A DNA stretch of 64,000 bases from Saccharopolyspora soli (GCF_022678645.1 NZ_JALBWV010000026.1:51863-115862); one strand, 5' to 3'; positions 8,402 through 17,850 are shown, counted from the first letter of the stretch. A program made the numbers and translations. The notes: generated from the sequence alone by a model not told the origin.

Positions 8402-9608
8402 GCGGCTTGAGGTCGAGGTCGGAGCAGTCGCGCACGGCGGCCATTGCGTGGCCCGGCACGAAGGCCGGGTGGTGTTCGTCCGCCACGCGTTGCCCGGCGA
8501 GGTCGTGGTCGCGGAGGTCACCGAGGACGCCGGGGGAGGTTTCTGCCGCGCCGATGCGGTCGAGGTGCTGACCGCGGCAGCCGGGCGGGTGGACCCGCCG
8601 TGCCCGCTGGCGGACCCCGCGCTGGGCCGCGACCGCTGCGGGGGATGCGACTGGCAGCACGCCTCCGGCGAGACCCAGCGGGAGCTGAAGGCCGCGGTGA
8701 TCGCCGAGCAGTTGCAGCGGATCGCCGGGATCGACTGGCCGGTGCGGGTGCGGGAGCTGCCCGGTGGCCTGCTGCGCTGGCGCAGCCGGGCGCGGCTGGC
8801 GGTGGATCGCAAGGGGCGGGCGGGTTTTCGCGCGCACCGCAGCCACCGGGTGATTCCGGTGGAGGACTGCCCGATCACGGTTGAGGGCGCGCTGGACGAC
8901 GTCACCAAGCGGCGCTGGCGGCCGGGCGCGGAGCTGTCGGTAGCCGCGGATGCGGGCGGCGAAGTGCACGTCACTGCGGTGGACCGAAAGCCGGAGCGGC
9001 GGCACGGGCGCGCGGTCGCCCGGCAGGTGCACGGCAGCGGGGTCGCGCACGAATCCGCTGGTGGGCGGCCGTTCGACGTGGCGGTGCAGGGCTTCTGGCA
9101 GGTGCACCGGGCCGCGCCCGATGCGTTCTCCGAGGTGGTCGCGCGGCTGGCGGCGACCCCGTCCGGTGGCGTGGCGTGGGATCTCTACGGCGGCGTGGGG
9201 CTGTTCGCCGCGGTGCTCGCCGAGCAGGTCGGCCCGGCGGGTTCGGTGGTGCTGGTCGAATCGTCGAAGCGCGCGGTCGAGGACGCCGTGGCGAACCTGC
9301 GGGACCTGCCGCAGGTGTCGTTCCGGGCGGGCACGGTGGAGGACGTGGCCGTGGACGAGGACCTGGCCGCACCGGACGTCGTGGTGCTGGATCCGCCGCG
9401 CAAGGGCGCTGGTCGCGTGGTGGTGGACGCGGTGACCGCCCGCCGCCCGGCACGCATCGTGCACGTCGCCTGCGACCCGGCGGCACTGGCTCGGGACGTC
9501 GGCCTGTTCGCCGAGCGCGGCTACCGGATGATCGAGCTGGAGTCTTTCGACGCCTTCCCGATGACCCACCACATCGAATGCATCGCCCTCCTGGTGCCCG
9601 CCGCCTGA
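8373..9608 (+). CDS. TrmA/RumA-family RNA (uracil-C5) methyltransferase
   Basis: This enzyme transfers a methyl group from S-adenosylmethionine to C5 of a uridine in 23S rRNA or tRNA. The 411 residues start with a TRAM-type domain. Four cysteines (C77, C89, C92, C166) match the [4Fe-4S] site of RumA-like enzymes. The methyltransferase domain has DLYGGVGLFAAVLA as the SAM loop and DPPRKGAGR as motif IV. The catalytic Cys is C367 in VACDP, and the general base is E402 in HHIEC. The start lies inside the end of the permease gene, so the two are coupled. The relative in M. tuberculosis is Rv2689c. Which RNA it modifies is not clear from sequence. Confidence 0.93.
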   Translation: MTGKPDWTGRRLEVEVGAVAHGGHCVARHEGRVVFVRHALPGEVVVAEVTEDAGGGFCRADAVEVLTAAAGRVDPPCPLADPALGRDRCGGCDWQHASGETQRELKAAVIAEQLQRIAGIDWPVRVRELPGGLLRWRSRARLAVDRKGRAGFRAHRSHRVIPVEDCPITVEGALDDVTKRRWRPGAELSVAADAGGEVHVTAVDRKPERRHGRAVARQVHGSGVAHESAGGRPFDVAVQGFWQVHRAAPDAFSEVVARLAATPSGGVAWDLYGGVGLFAAVLAEQVGPAGSVVLVESSKRAVEDAVANLRDLPQVSFRAGTVEDVAVDEDLAAPDVVVLDPPRKGAGRVVVDAVTARRPARIVHVACDPAALARDVGLFAERGYRMIELESFDAFPMTHHIECIALLVPAA

Positions 9609-9703
9609 GCACCCGCAAAAACCCCTTCGCGTTCGGTTTCGAGTGGGGGATTTGTGGTGGGGTGGCCGGTTAGGGTTGCGGGCGCTGGAGGGAAGGAGCC
9701 GCG

Positions 9704-10591
9704 GTGTGGCTTGACGAGGTGCCCGGCCAGGTGGATCCGCGGTCTCGGGACGCGGTCGAAGCGCGCTGGTCGCGGGCCCGGTGGGGACTGCGGGTGACCG
9801 CGTTCTGGTGTGCTGCCGAACTGGTGGTGTCGCTGCTCGGGCTGGTCTGGGCGCTGGCGACGAAGGGTTCGTCGCTGCCGCTGGCCGGGCCGCGCGGCAC
9901 CCAGGACCTGGTGGGTTACGCCTTCATCGCGGTATTGGCGGTGCTGCCGATGCCAGCCGCTGCGTGGGTGGCCAAGCGGTCGGTGGACAAGATCGACTGG
10001 CGTCGCAAGCCGCACGGCTGGCTGCTGTACCCGGTCGTCGTCGGACCGCTGCAAGCGCTCGGACTGCTACTCGCGCTGATCGCGGTCGTCGGCAACGACG
10101 TGCTGTCGTGGTGGCAGCCGGTGCTGGTGCTGGTGGTCGGGACCGCGATCCCGGTGCTGGCCACCGCGGCGGCCCGGCGCGCGGTGCTGCGGCAGCCGCT
10201 GCGCGAGCTGGGCGGCAGCGAGTTCGTCGTGCAGTTGCCGCTGCGTTCCCCGCAGGGCGGCGGGCAGGACTCCCTGCTGCTGACCGGCGACCGGCTGCGG
10301 CTGACCGTGCGGACCGCCGCCGGTCGACCCGCCCAGCAACCGTCGACCAAGGACATCGAGCTGTCGGCCATCACGGAAGTCGGCGTGCGGCCGAGCACGC
10401 CGGAGGACCGGGCCTGGGCGTGGCTCGCGGACGGGCGCGGTGTGTCGGTGCCGCCTGGCGACGTGGTGGTGGTCCGCACCCGGCACGATGCGCAGCTGCT
10501 GCCAGTCGACGCGGAGTTCGCCGAGCTGCTGCGCGCCCGCGTCGCCATGCGCGGGAGGGAACCGATGCGCATCGACTTCGGTGGTTGCTGA
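9704..10591 (+). CDS. Membrane protein with PH-like C-terminal domain (first of a pair)
   Basis: This 295-residue protein is not a recognised named family. It has four hydrophobic segments at about residues 30-60, 70-90, 103-127 and 130-155. A soluble domain of about 130 residues follows, with beta-strand-like blocks (EFVVQLPLRS, DSLLLTGDRLRLTVRT, DVVVVRTRHDAQLLPVD) that look like a bacterial PH fold. The GTG start has GGAAGGAG 6 nt upstream, and a TAGGGT -10 candidate lies at 9671. The next gene has the same layout and a similar C-terminal pattern, so the two may be diverged tandem duplicates. Their closeness to the WXG100 module suggests, but does not show, a link to type VII secretion. Confidence 0.75.
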   Translation: MWLDEVPGQVDPRSRDAVEARWSRARWGLRVTAFWCAAELVVSLLGLVWALATKGSSLPLAGPRGTQDLVGYAFIAVLAVLPMPAAAWVAKRSVDKIDWRRKPHGWLLYPVVVGPLQALGLLLALIAVVGNDVLSWWQPVLVLVVGTAIPVLATAAARRAVLRQPLRELGGSEFVVQLPLRSPQGGGQDSLLLTGDRLRLTVRTAAGRPAQQPSTKDIELSAITEVGVRPSTPEDRAWAWLADGRGVSVPPGDVVVVRTRHDAQLLPVDAEFAELLRARVAMRGREPMRIDFGGC

Positions 10592-10616
10592 CCGTTCGAG
10601 GACTGGGATCCGCGAG

Positions 10617-11753
10617 ATGACACGACGCGAACACGTGCCGGAGGTGCTCCCGGCCCCGCCGGAGACGGGAACCGCGGTGCGGGCTGTGCCCGGAAACCCT
10701 GGCACCGCACCGGAATCCGTGCCCGGACGCCGCTCGGTGGCGCTGGGGCTGGCCGCGCTGGGCGTGGTGCTGCTGCCCGCGCTGGCGCTGTTGATCGGCC
10801 TGTCCGCCGCGCCCGGTTTCCTCCTGGTCTGGGCGGCGGTGTGGATCGCGCTCGCTGCGGTGGGGTGGCTGCTGGACGCGCGGACCCCGCGCCGCTGGCA
10901 CGGCTGGGCGCTGCTGGCCGCGGTGCCCCAGGCGGTCGCCAACCTGATCTTCGCGGCCCCGCTCGGTCTCCTCGGGCTGGTGGTGCTGGTCGTCTCGCCG
11001 CTGCTGGCGCGGGCAGCGCACCGCCGCTACACCGCGCCCGCTCTGGACCTCGCCGAGCTCGATGTGGAGATCGCGGTCCCGAATTCGCCGGGCACTGGGC
11101 GGTTGCGGATCGGCCGGGATCGGGTGGTGCTGGCGCGGACCGTCAGGGCTGGTGGCGGGCATGTCGACCACGCGCTGCCGCTGGCCGAGCTGTCGCTGGC
11201 CCAGCCCGGCGAGATCGACGCCGACGAAGCCTGGTGGCCACTGCCCGGTGGCAACGGCGTCCAACTGCGCCGCGCGCCAGCGGTGCGGCTGGTCGCCGGG
11301 GCGCAGCAGTGGCTGGTGCACGTCGCCGATCCGCGGCTGGTGGCCGCGATCGTGCGCCGACGGGCCACTGCGGCCTGGCCGCAGCGCACCGGTCCGCAGG
11401 ACCTCACCGCCTGGCACGCGCTGCGCAAGTGGGCCGTCGCGCGCACCACGACCTTCCGCGACGCCAGGCAGACCCAGGCGTACACGGCCTTCCGAGGACC
11501 GGCGGGCTTCGCGGCCGCCGTGCTCGGGTCGATGCTGCTGGCCACCGCTGTCGGCCGGGCGATCACCGATCCGGGGCTGTGGATCGTCGGCGCCGTCCTG
11601 CTGGCGCTCGGCGGCTACCTGGTCGTCGCGTGGCTGCGGGTGCGGCGCCGGATGGAGTTCGCCGAGCTGCACCAGCTCCCGCCGCACAGCCCGGCCTGGG
11701 GCGACCCGCGCCCCGACGTCGCCCCGATCCCAGCCTGGCGCCCCTGGACGTGA
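10617..11753 (+). CDS. Membrane protein with PH-like domain (second of a pair)
   Basis: This 378-residue protein is not a named family that I recognise. A Pro-rich cytosolic start is followed by hydrophobic segments near residues 40-85 and 95-130. A soluble beta-rich domain (VEIAVPNSPGTGRLRIGRD to LVAGAQQWLVHVADPRLVAAI) comes next, and two more membrane segments lie near 300-345. The domain order parallels the upstream gene, 25 bp away, with which it is probably co-transcribed. The gene converges on the WXG-like operon across a 38-bp gap containing a hairpin. Confidence 0.72.
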   Translation: MTRREHVPEVLPAPPETGTAVRAVPGNPGTAPESVPGRRSVALGLAALGVVLLPALALLIGLSAAPGFLLVWAAVWIALAAVGWLLDARTPRRWHGWALLAAVPQAVANLIFAAPLGLLGLVVLVVSPLLARAAHRRYTAPALDLAELDVEIAVPNSPGTGRLRIGRDRVVLARTVRAGGGHVDHALPLAELSLAQPGEIDADEAWWPLPGGNGVQLRRAPAVRLVAGAQQWLVHVADPRLVAAIVRRRATAAWPQRTGPQDLTAWHALRKWAVARTTTFRDARQTQAYTAFRGPAGFAAAVLGSMLLATAVGRAITDPGLWIVGAVLLALGGYLVVAWLRVRRRMEFAELHQLPPHSPAWGDPRPDVAPIPAWRPWT

Positions 11754-11754
11754 A

Positions 11755-11773
11755 CCGGTGCGGGCAGCACCGG
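11755..11773. terminator. Short hairpin between convergent genes
   Basis: CCGGTGC pairs with GCACCGG around a 5-nt loop (7-bp stem). No T-run follows on either strand, so it may be a weak bidirectional terminator. Confidence 0.4.
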
Positions 11774-11791
11774 CACCCGTTCCGTTTGCTC

Positions 11792-12964
11792 CTACTTCGG
11801 TGGGTCAGGTAGATCCAGCTTGCGGGGCTCCTGCTGCGGCTTGTCGTCGACTTCGCCGTAGTCGTTGTCGTTGACGTTGTTCGGCCCGCCCGGAATGTTG
11901 GCGTGCTGGCCAATCGTCTCGGAGTTGAACCCGTTGCTGTACGGGCTGTCCACATTGGCCCCGGCGACCGCGCCTTCGTCGGTCTGGAACCGCCAGCCCT
12001 GGTTGTTGGAGCCGGAGACCCACTCGCCACCACCCGGGATCTCGGCCCGGCCGTTGCCTTCCCAGGTAGCGTTCAGACCCTCGTGCCTGCCCTGCATGCC
12101 GCCGGTCGCACCGCCGACACCACCGGAGATGGCGCCCGAGGTGAAGTCGCCCCAGCTCGGCAGCTCGCCGTGCATGCCCTTGTTGATCGTGTTGCCGAGC
12201 ATCCCGGACAGCGCACCCCGCGCGGCGCCGTAGGCGGCGGCCTCGGTGAAGCTCTTGGTGGCGTTGCCCGCCAGGTCCTTGCCGATCTGCTGGCCGATGC
12301 CGGGGGCGACGCCGTCGACCAGCCCGCCTGCCAGGCCCGCCGCGACACCGGAGATCGCCGCGTTGCCGGTGTTGGACCAGTCCCAGCTCTCCCGGTCGCC
12401 CTTGGCCATCTGGTAGCCCTGGATCCCGGCGTCCAAGCCGACGTTGATCGCGACGTTGAGCAGGATCTGCTGCCCGATCTTCTGCAGCAGCTGTTGGAAG
12501 AACGTGCGCACGGTCAACTGGGTCGCCGTCTGGGCGATGGGAATCCCGGCCGTGCTCGCCCCGAAGGTGGCGACCGCGGAGGCGATCATCGCGGCGATCT
12601 GCGCCGCCAGGATGACCAACGCCGCGATGATGCTGATCTTGGTGTACTCGATCTCCAACGCGGCACCATCGGCACCTTCGCCGAGTGCTTCGCAGAGCTT
12701 CTTCAGCTCCGGCAGGTGTCCGGCGTCGCCATTGACGTATTCCTTCGCGAACTGCTCGAAGGCGTCGGCCGTCTGGCCCTGCATGGTGCCCAGCGCGGCC
12801 TGCACCGCTGCTTCGGTCTCCCCGATGACGTCCTCGACGTCCTTGCCCGCGGCCGTCCACGCTTCGGCGACCCGGCGCAGCGCGGTCTCATCACCCTCGG
12901 GCCAACTGGCTCCCACCACGATCGGCGTCAGCCACTTCACCGCATCTGGAATCTCGATCCCCAT
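11792..12964 (-). CDS. WXG100-like, CpnT-type N-terminal domain protein without a toxin tail
   Basis: This 390-residue protein starts with MGIEIPDAVKWLTPIVVG and SWPEGDE (W21), the signature of the CpnT-like N-terminal module of type VII secretion substrates. The helical WXG-like part spans about residues 1-100. A hydrophobic, Gly/Ala-rich part follows (about 105-300), including IIAALVILAAQIAAMIASA. Family members often end in a polymorphic toxin domain. Here the tail is only a short Asn/Gly-rich stretch ending in Pro and Lys, with no catalytic motif, and no immunity gene follows. It is the last gene of a three-gene operon with a WXG100 and a YbaB-like gene. It is probably exported; its role is unknown. 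Confidence 0.8.
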   Translation of the reverse strand: MGIEIPDAVKWLTPIVVGASWPEGDETALRRVAEAWTAAGKDVEDVIGETEAAVQAALGTMQGQTADAFEQFAKEYVNGDAGHLPELKKLCEALGEGADGAALEIEYTKISIIAALVILAAQIAAMIASAVATFGASTAGIPIAQTATQLTVRTFFQQLLQKIGQQILLNVAINVGLDAGIQGYQMAKGDRESWDWSNTGNAAISGVAAGLAGGLVDGVAPGIGQQIGKDLAGNATKSFTEAAAYGAARGALSGMLGNTINKGMHGELPSWGDFTSGAISGGVGGATGGMQGRHEGLNATWEGNGRAEIPGGGEWVSGSNNQGWRFQTDEGAVAGANVDSPYSNGFNSETIGQHANIPGGPNNVNDNDYGEVDDKPQQEPRKLDLPDPPK

Positions 12965-12977
12965 CTGGATGCTCTCC

Positions 12978-13280
12978 TCAGCGGAAGCTGTTCGCGTTGT
13001 TGGTGTCGTCGGATTCCCAGGTGTTCGCGGTGTTGTCGAGCTCGCCGCGGATCTGGTGCAGGGCGCCGGTCAACCCGGAGAAGGCGTCGAGGGCCTGCTG
13101 CGAACCTGGCTCGTAGTCCTTGGCGAATTCCTGGCCCGCGTCGTCGCCGCCCCAGCACTTGCCCTCGGCCTGCAGCACACCGTTGAGCTTGTCCACGGCG
13201 GCTTGCAGCTTGTCCGCCGCGCCGTCGAACTTGGGGGAGGCGCCGCGCAGTGCCTCGGGGTGTACGTCGAAGCCGCTCAC
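12978..13280 (-). CDS. WXG100/ESX-type secreted protein
   Basis: This 100-residue, all-helical protein carries WGG at residues 43-45, which fills the WxG turn of ESAT-6-like proteins. Heptad-like helices lie on either side (DGAADKLQAAVDKLNGVLQ, then QQALDAFSGLTGALHQIRGELDNTANTW). Such proteins are exported as dimers by type VII systems. The GTG start overlaps the upstream gene's stop as GTGA and has GAAGGA 6 nt upstream; another GTG lies one codon earlier. No EccC-type ATPase or other secretion apparatus gene is in the window. Confidence 0.85.
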   Translation of the reverse strand: MSGFDVHPEALRGASPKFDGAADKLQAAVDKLNGVLQAEGKCWGGDDAGQEFAKDYEPGSQQALDAFSGLTGALHQIRGELDNTANTWESDDTNNANSFR

Positions 13281-13780
13281 CACTGGTCCTTCCGGTAGCT
13301 GGACCGGGGGTCGAATTCGTCCCAGTCGTCGTCTTCCGGCGGGTTGGACGAAGCAGGTGGGGTGGTCGGTTCCGGTGGAGGCGGCATCAGATCCTTCAGC
13401 GACGGCGCACCGGGGAACAGGTCCGGCAGATCCGGCACCTGCTCCGTCACCGGGGACATCGCCGAGTCGGCCTTGCCCCGCGCGTCCCGCGCCGCGGCCT
13501 GGGCGGCCTGCAGGAAGCTGCGCGCGAGCTTCTCCGGGGTGCTGGTCTTGAACGCCGACGGTGAGATCTGGACGTCGGTGACGATGCCAACGGCGTTCAC
13601 CCGCACGGTCGCCAGGCCGTCCGCGGAGGTCGCCTCGCCGGTGGCCGCCATCGCCGCGGCCTGCGCCTCCTGCAGCTGAGCTGTCTGCCGGTGCAGCCCT
13701 TCGAGCAGGGACGACACCTGCTCGCGCATGGCCGCGTTGCGCGCTTCCAGTTCGGCCTTTCGACTGTCGGGGTTGGTCAT
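13277..13780 (-). CDS. YbaB/EbfC-family DNA-binding protein with Pro-rich tail
   Basis: This 167-residue protein has an N-terminal coiled-coil (ARNAAMREQVSSLLEGLHRQ) and the YbaB core (TVRVNAVGIVTDVQISPSA) within residues 1-105. An acidic, Pro-rich extension follows (PPPPEPTTPPASSNPPEDDD). YbaB proteins bind DNA as dimers. Versions with extensions occur in ESX loci, where EspL-like proteins may act as chaperones. It is first in the operon with the WXG100 and WXG-like genes. A -10 candidate (TAGCGT) lies at 13813-13808 on the minus strand, and the start is a good ATG. Confidence 0.85.
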   Translation of the reverse strand: MTNPDSRKAELEARNAAMREQVSSLLEGLHRQTAQLQEAQAAAMAATGEATSADGLATVRVNAVGIVTDVQISPSAFKTSTPEKLARSFLQAAQAAARDARGKADSAMSPVTEQVPDLPDLFPGAPSLKDLMPPPPEPTTPPASSNPPEDDDWDEFDPRSSYRKDQW

Positions 13781-14015
13781 TCCGGCCTCCTTGACTGGTC
13801 TGGACGCACGCTAGCAACCGCAGGTCGACGAGTGGTACGAGTTGGCGACGGTTCAGACGGCCGAGTGGACCTAATGGCGCCGTCCGCACCACACCGGGCC
13901 GTCGGCGGGGCCCTCCGTAGACTGGAGCGCGCTATGCATCGCGGCGGAGCCAGGTGATCAAGCCGGGCCTCGAAATGCGAATGAACCCGACCGGCACGAC
14001 GAGTGAGGTGGAGCG

Positions 14016-15959
14016 GTGGCGCTGCTGGGGTCCGTGCACAGTCCGGCCGACGTGAAGCGACTTAGGCACGCTGAGCTGGTGCAACTGGCAGCGGAGATCA
14101 GGCAGTTCCTGATCGAGAAGGTTTCGCGCACCGGTGGGCACCTGGGGCCGAATCTCGGAGCCGTGGAGCTGACCTTGGCCGTCCACCGGGTCTTCGACTC
14201 GCCCCACGACGCCGTGGTGTTCGACACCGGGCACCAGGCGTACGTGCACAAGATCATCACTGGTCGCCAGGACGGCTTCGACCGGCTGCGCAAGCGCGGC
14301 GGCCTCTCCGGCTATCCGTCGCGCGGTGAAAGCGTCCACGACCTGGTGGAGAACAGCCACGCCTCGACCGCGCTGTCCTACGCCGACGGCCTGGCCCGGT
14401 CCTTCCAGCTCGGCGGCAAGTCGCGGCACGCCGTGGCGGTCGTCGGCGACGGTGCGCTCACCGGCGGGATGTGCTGGGAGGCGCTGAACAACATCGCCGC
14501 CGACCAGGAGCGGCCGGTGGTGATCGTGGTCAACGACAACGGCCGCTCCTACGCGCCGACCATCGGCGGCCTCGCCGAGCACCTCGCGGCCCTGCGGTTG
14601 AACCCCAGCTACGAGAAGGCCCTGGAGAGCGGCAAGCGCACGCTGCGCAACCTGCCGGTGGTCGGGCGTTCGCTCTACACCGGGCTGCACGCGGCCAAGA
14701 GCGGGATAAAGGACGCGATCAGCCCGCAGGTGATGTTCTCCGACCTCGGCATCAAGTACCTGGGCCCGGTCGATGGCCACGACCTGCGGGCCATGGAGCA
14801 CGCGCTGCAGATGGCCAAGTCCTTCGGTGGTCCGGTGATCGTGCACGCGGTGACCCGCAAGGGCAACGGGTTCGCCCCGGCCGAGAACGACCAGGCCGAG
14901 CAGATGCACCAGGTCAAGGTGATCGACCCGGAGACCGGGCTGCCCACCAAGCCCGCCCCGAAGAGCTGGACCGACGTCTACTCGGACGAGCTGGTGCGCA
15001 TCGGCGCGCAACGCTCGGACGTGGTGGCCATCACCGCCGCGATGCTGGGCCCGACCGGGTTGCAGAAGTTCGCCGAGGCGTACCCGGACCGCTGCTTCGA
15101 CGTGGGCATCGCCGAGCAGCACGGCATGACCTCGGCGGCGGGGCTCGCGATGGGCGGTGTGCACCCGGTTTTCGCGGTGTACTCGACGTTCCTGAACCGG
15201 GCGTTCGACCAACTGCTGATGGACGTGGCGCTGCACCGGCAGCCGGTCACGGTGACCCTGGACCGCTCCGGGATCACCGGCGATGACGGCGCCAGCCACA
15301 ACGGCATGTGGGACCTGTCGATCCTGGGGTTGATCCCGGGCATCCGGGTCGCCGCGCCGCGCGACGCGGTGACGCTGCGCGAGGAACTGCGCGAGGCGGT
15401 CGCCGTTGATGACGGGCCGACCGTGGTGCGGTTCTCGAAGGGCTCGGTCATCGAGGAGATCCCGGCCGTCGAGCGCATCGGTGGGGTGGACATCTTGCGC
15501 CGCCCGGCCGCAGGCGAGGCCAACGACGTGCTGCTGGCCGCGGTGGGCGCCTTCGGGCAGCTGGCGGTGGCCGCGGCGGAGCGGCTCGCGGCGCAGGGCA
15601 TCGGGGTCACCGTGGTGGACCCGCGTTGGGTGGTACCGGTGCCGGAGCAGATCGTCGAGCTGGCCGCGCTGCACCGGCTGGTGGTCACGCTGGAGGACGG
15701 CGGGCGGCACGGGGGGTTCGGCTGGGCGCTGGCGGCCGCGCTGCGCGACGCGGAGCTGGACGTGCCGCTGCGCGACGTGGCGGTGCCGAACCGGTTCCTG
15801 CCGCATGCCGCCCGCGACGAGGTGCTGGCGGAGCTCGGGCTCACGGAGCAGGACATCGCTCGCCGCATCACCGAGTGGGTCGCCAACCGCGGCGGCACCC
15901 GGATGGCGCCGCTGCGGGTCGCGGCGAACAACGACCGGCCGGAAGCAGCGAACGGCTGA
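14016..15959 (+). CDS. dxs: 1-deoxy-D-xylulose-5-phosphate synthase
   Basis: This thiamine-diphosphate enzyme joins pyruvate and glyceraldehyde 3-phosphate to give DXP. It is the first step of the MEP pathway to isoprenoids and also feeds thiamine synthesis. The 647 residues show GGHLGPNLG at 40-48, TGHQAY at 71-76, the TPP/Mg motif [16 protein letters not shown] at 144-159, and a transketolase-like central domain with [18 protein letters not shown]. The C-terminal domain ends near the stop. The GTG start has GAGGTGGAG just upstream, and TAGACT at 13918 is a -10 candidate. No TPP riboswitch was recognised in the leader. The order RNase D and dxs agrees with Rv2681-Rv2682c, although other genes now lie between them. 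Confidence 0.97.
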   Translation: MALLGSVHSPADVKRLRHAELVQLAAEIRQFLIEKVSRTGGHLGPNLGAVELTLAVHRVFDSPHDAVVFDTGHQAYVHKIITGRQDGFDRLRKRGGLSGYPSRGESVHDLVENSHASTALSYADGLARSFQLGGKSRHAVAVVGDGALTGGMCWEALNNIAADQERPVVIVVNDNGRSYAPTIGGLAEHLAALRLNPSYEKALESGKRTLRNLPVVGRSLYTGLHAAKSGIKDAISPQVMFSDLGIKYLGPVDGHDLRAMEHALQMAKSFGGPVIVHAVTRKGNGFAPAENDQAEQMHQVKVIDPETGLPTKPAPKSWTDVYSDELVRIGAQRSDVVAITAAMLGPTGLQKFAEAYPDRCFDVGIAEQHGMTSAAGLAMGGVHPVFAVYSTFLNRAFDQLLMDVALHRQPVTVTLDRSGITGDDGASHNGMWDLSILGLIPGIRVAAPRDAVTLREELREAVAVDDGPTVVRFSKGSVIEEIPAVERIGGVDILRRPAAGEANDVLLAAVGAFGQLAVAAAERLAAQGIGVTVVDPRWVVPVPEQIVELAALHRLVVTLEDGGRHGGFGWALAAALRDAELDVPLRDVAVPNRFLPHAARDEVLAELGLTEQDIARRITEWVANRGGTRMAPLRVAANNDRPEAANG

Positions 15960-16005
15960 CGGACTCACGGCCGGTTCGCATCCTCCGCTGTGGCAGGGTG
16001 AACAC

Positions 16006-16692
16006 GTGCGAATCCTGGTCGTCGAGGATGAGAAGCCGCTGGCCGACGCGATCGCTCGCGGGCTGCGCCGGGAAGGCATGGCCGTGGACGTCGCCTACGA
16101 CGGCGAAAGCGGCCAGGAGAAGGCGTCGATCACCCGCTACGACGTGCTGGTGCTCGATCGGGATCTGCCGGGAATGTCCGGTGACGAGCTGTGCCGCCAA
16201 CTGGTGGCTTCGGGCGAGCTGACCAGGGTCCTCATGCTCACCGCCAGCGGCACGGTCGAAGACCGCGTCGCTGGCCTGTCCCTGGGCGCGGACGACTACC
16301 TGGCCAAGCCGTTCGCGTTCGCCGAGTTGATCGCCCGCGTCCGGGCGCTGGGGCGACGCGCCACCCCGGCGCAGCCACCGCTGCTCACCGCGCGGCAGCT
16401 GGAGCTGGATTCGGCGCGGCGCACCGTGCATCGACGGGACGGCGAGATCGAGCTGACCCGCAAGGAGTTCGGCGTCCTGGAGGTGCTGCTGTCGGCCGGT
16501 GGCGCCGTGGTCAGCTCCGAGGAACTGCTGGAACGGGTGTGGGACGAGAACGCCGATCCGTTCACCACGACTGTGCGGGTCACCATGATGACGCTGCGCA
16601 AGAAGCTGGGGGAGCCGAGCATCATCGAAACCGTGGTCGGCTCCGGCTACCGGGTGCCGTCGGCTGGCCGCGCCGAGCACGCCCAGGACTGA
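16006..16692 (+). CDS. OmpR/PhoB-family response regulator
   Basis: This 228-residue DNA-binding regulator has an N-terminal receiver domain with acidic residues E7 and D8, phospho-acceptor D51 (VLVLDRDLPG) and K101 (LAKPF). The winged-helix output domain covers about residues 130-222 (TRKEFGVLEVLLS, TVRVTMMTLRKKLGEPSIIETV). Its kinase partner follows 4 bp downstream, so they form a two-component operon. The GTG start has a modest purine-rich site upstream. The signal sensed and the target genes are unknown. Confidence 0.93.
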   Translation: MRILVVEDEKPLADAIARGLRREGMAVDVAYDGESGQEKASITRYDVLVLDRDLPGMSGDELCRQLVASGELTRVLMLTASGTVEDRVAGLSLGADDYLAKPFAFAELIARVRALGRRATPAQPPLLTARQLELDSARRTVHRRDGEIELTRKEFGVLEVLLSAGGAVVSSEELLERVWDENADPFTTTVRVTMMTLRKKLGEPSIIETVVGSGYRVPSAGRAEHAQD

Positions 16693-16696
16693 CCCG

Positions 16697-17842
16697 ATGA
16701 ACGCGGCCGCCCGATCGATCACCCGCCGTGGGCCCGGCCTGCGAGTGCGGTTGACCCTGCTGGCGACCGCGCTGGTCGCCGCGGTCAGCGGCCTGCTGCT
16801 GTGGCTGGGGTGGATGCTGGTCGGCAACGTGGTTGCCGCGGTTCCCCGGCTGCCGGACGGAACCGTGGTTCGGGTCCGGGGCGTGGACGTACCCGCCGAG
16901 CTGCTCGGCGAGGCATTGCGCGATTCCGCGCGGCACCAGGTCCTGTTGATCGGTGGCTTCGCCTTCGTCGCGGTGGTGCTGGCCGCCGCGCTGCTGGCCT
17001 GGATGGTCACCGGTCGGGTCCTGCGCCCGCTGCACGAGGTGACCGAAGCCGCCCGGCGGCTGTCCGCGGAGTCCCTGGACGAGCGGATCGCGTTGAGCGG
17101 TCCGCGCGACGAAGTCGCCCGGCTGGCCGACACTTTCGACGCGATGTTGGACCGGCTGCAAGCGGCGTTCGACTCGCAGCGCCGGTTCGTCGCCAACGCC
17201 AGCCACGAGCTGCGCACCCCGTTGTCGGTGATCCGCACCGAGTTGGATGTCACGCTGTCGGATCCGCGTGCTGATGAGGCGGAGCTGCGTCGGATGGCCG
17301 ATGTGGTCCGCGAAGCCACCGCCCGAGCGGAACGGCTGGTGGAGGCGCTGCTGTTGTTGGCTCGGACCGAAGGGGTCGAGCTCGCGGTGCGCGAGCCGGT
17401 GGATCTCACCGAGGTCGTGGGCCGCGCGATGCGGGCCATCGCGCCGGAGGCGCGGCTGCGCGGACTGCGCGTCAAGTGCTGCGAGGAACCGGCTTTCGCG
17501 GTTGGCGATCCGGCGCTGCTGGAGCGGGTCGCGGGCAACCTGCTGGAAAACGCGGTGCGGCACAACGTCGACGGCGGCTGGGTGGAGATCGCCACCGGCA
17601 GTGGTCCACAGTGGACAACACTGCGGGTGGCGTCCTCCGGTCCGCGGATCCCGCCCGACCAGGTGGAAGCCCTGTTCGAACCGTTCCGCCGAGCAGGGAT
17701 CCAGAGAACGGCCCGAAGCGGAGCGGGTCTAGGCCTGTCGATTGTCCGAGCGGCAACGGCAGCCCACAACGGCCGGGTCTGGGCCGACCCAGTTCCAAGC
17801 GGCGGCCTCGCGGTAACCGTCCGACTCCCCGTCGCGCCGTAG
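16697..17842 (+). CDS. Sensor histidine kinase (two-component partner)
   Basis: This 381-residue membrane kinase has two transmembrane segments (about 17-49 and 82-106), with a periplasm-facing loop of only some 33 residues between them. A HAMP domain (about 107-160) follows. The dimerisation/phosphorylation box is NASHELRTP with H170. The ATP-binding domain has NLLENAVRHN at 281-290 and SGAGLGLSIV at 341-350. The small outer loop suggests sensing within or close to the membrane. It is downstream of its response regulator and converges with the sigma-factor gene, leaving 8 bp between stops. Confidence 0.93.
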   Translation: MNAAARSITRRGPGLRVRLTLLATALVAAVSGLLLWLGWMLVGNVVAAVPRLPDGTVVRVRGVDVPAELLGEALRDSARHQVLLIGGFAFVAVVLAAALLAWMVTGRVLRPLHEVTEAARRLSAESLDERIALSGPRDEVARLADTFDAMLDRLQAAFDSQRRFVANASHELRTPLSVIRTELDVTLSDPRADEAELRRMADVVREATARAERLVEALLLLARTEGVELAVREPVDLTEVVGRAMRAIAPEARLRGLRVKCCEEPAFAVGDPALLERVAGNLLENAVRHNVDGGWVEIATGSGPQWTTLRVASSGPRIPPDQVEALFEPFRRAGIQRTARSGAGLGLSIVRAATAAHNGRVWADPVPSGGLAVTVRLPVAP

Positions 17843-17850
17843 CGGCGCTG

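Noticed and set aside
6470..8974. Long minus-strand frame of 834 codons opposite the permease and methylase genes
   Set aside because: It is a by-product of high-GC codon use in the genes on the other strand. The translation is rich in His, Arg and Gln, with no domain or start signal.
13934..13957. Seven-codon mini-frame (MHRGGAR) in the dxs leader
   Set aside because: TGGAG and a -10 box lie nearby, but a frame this short occurs by chance and contains nothing that suggests attenuation.
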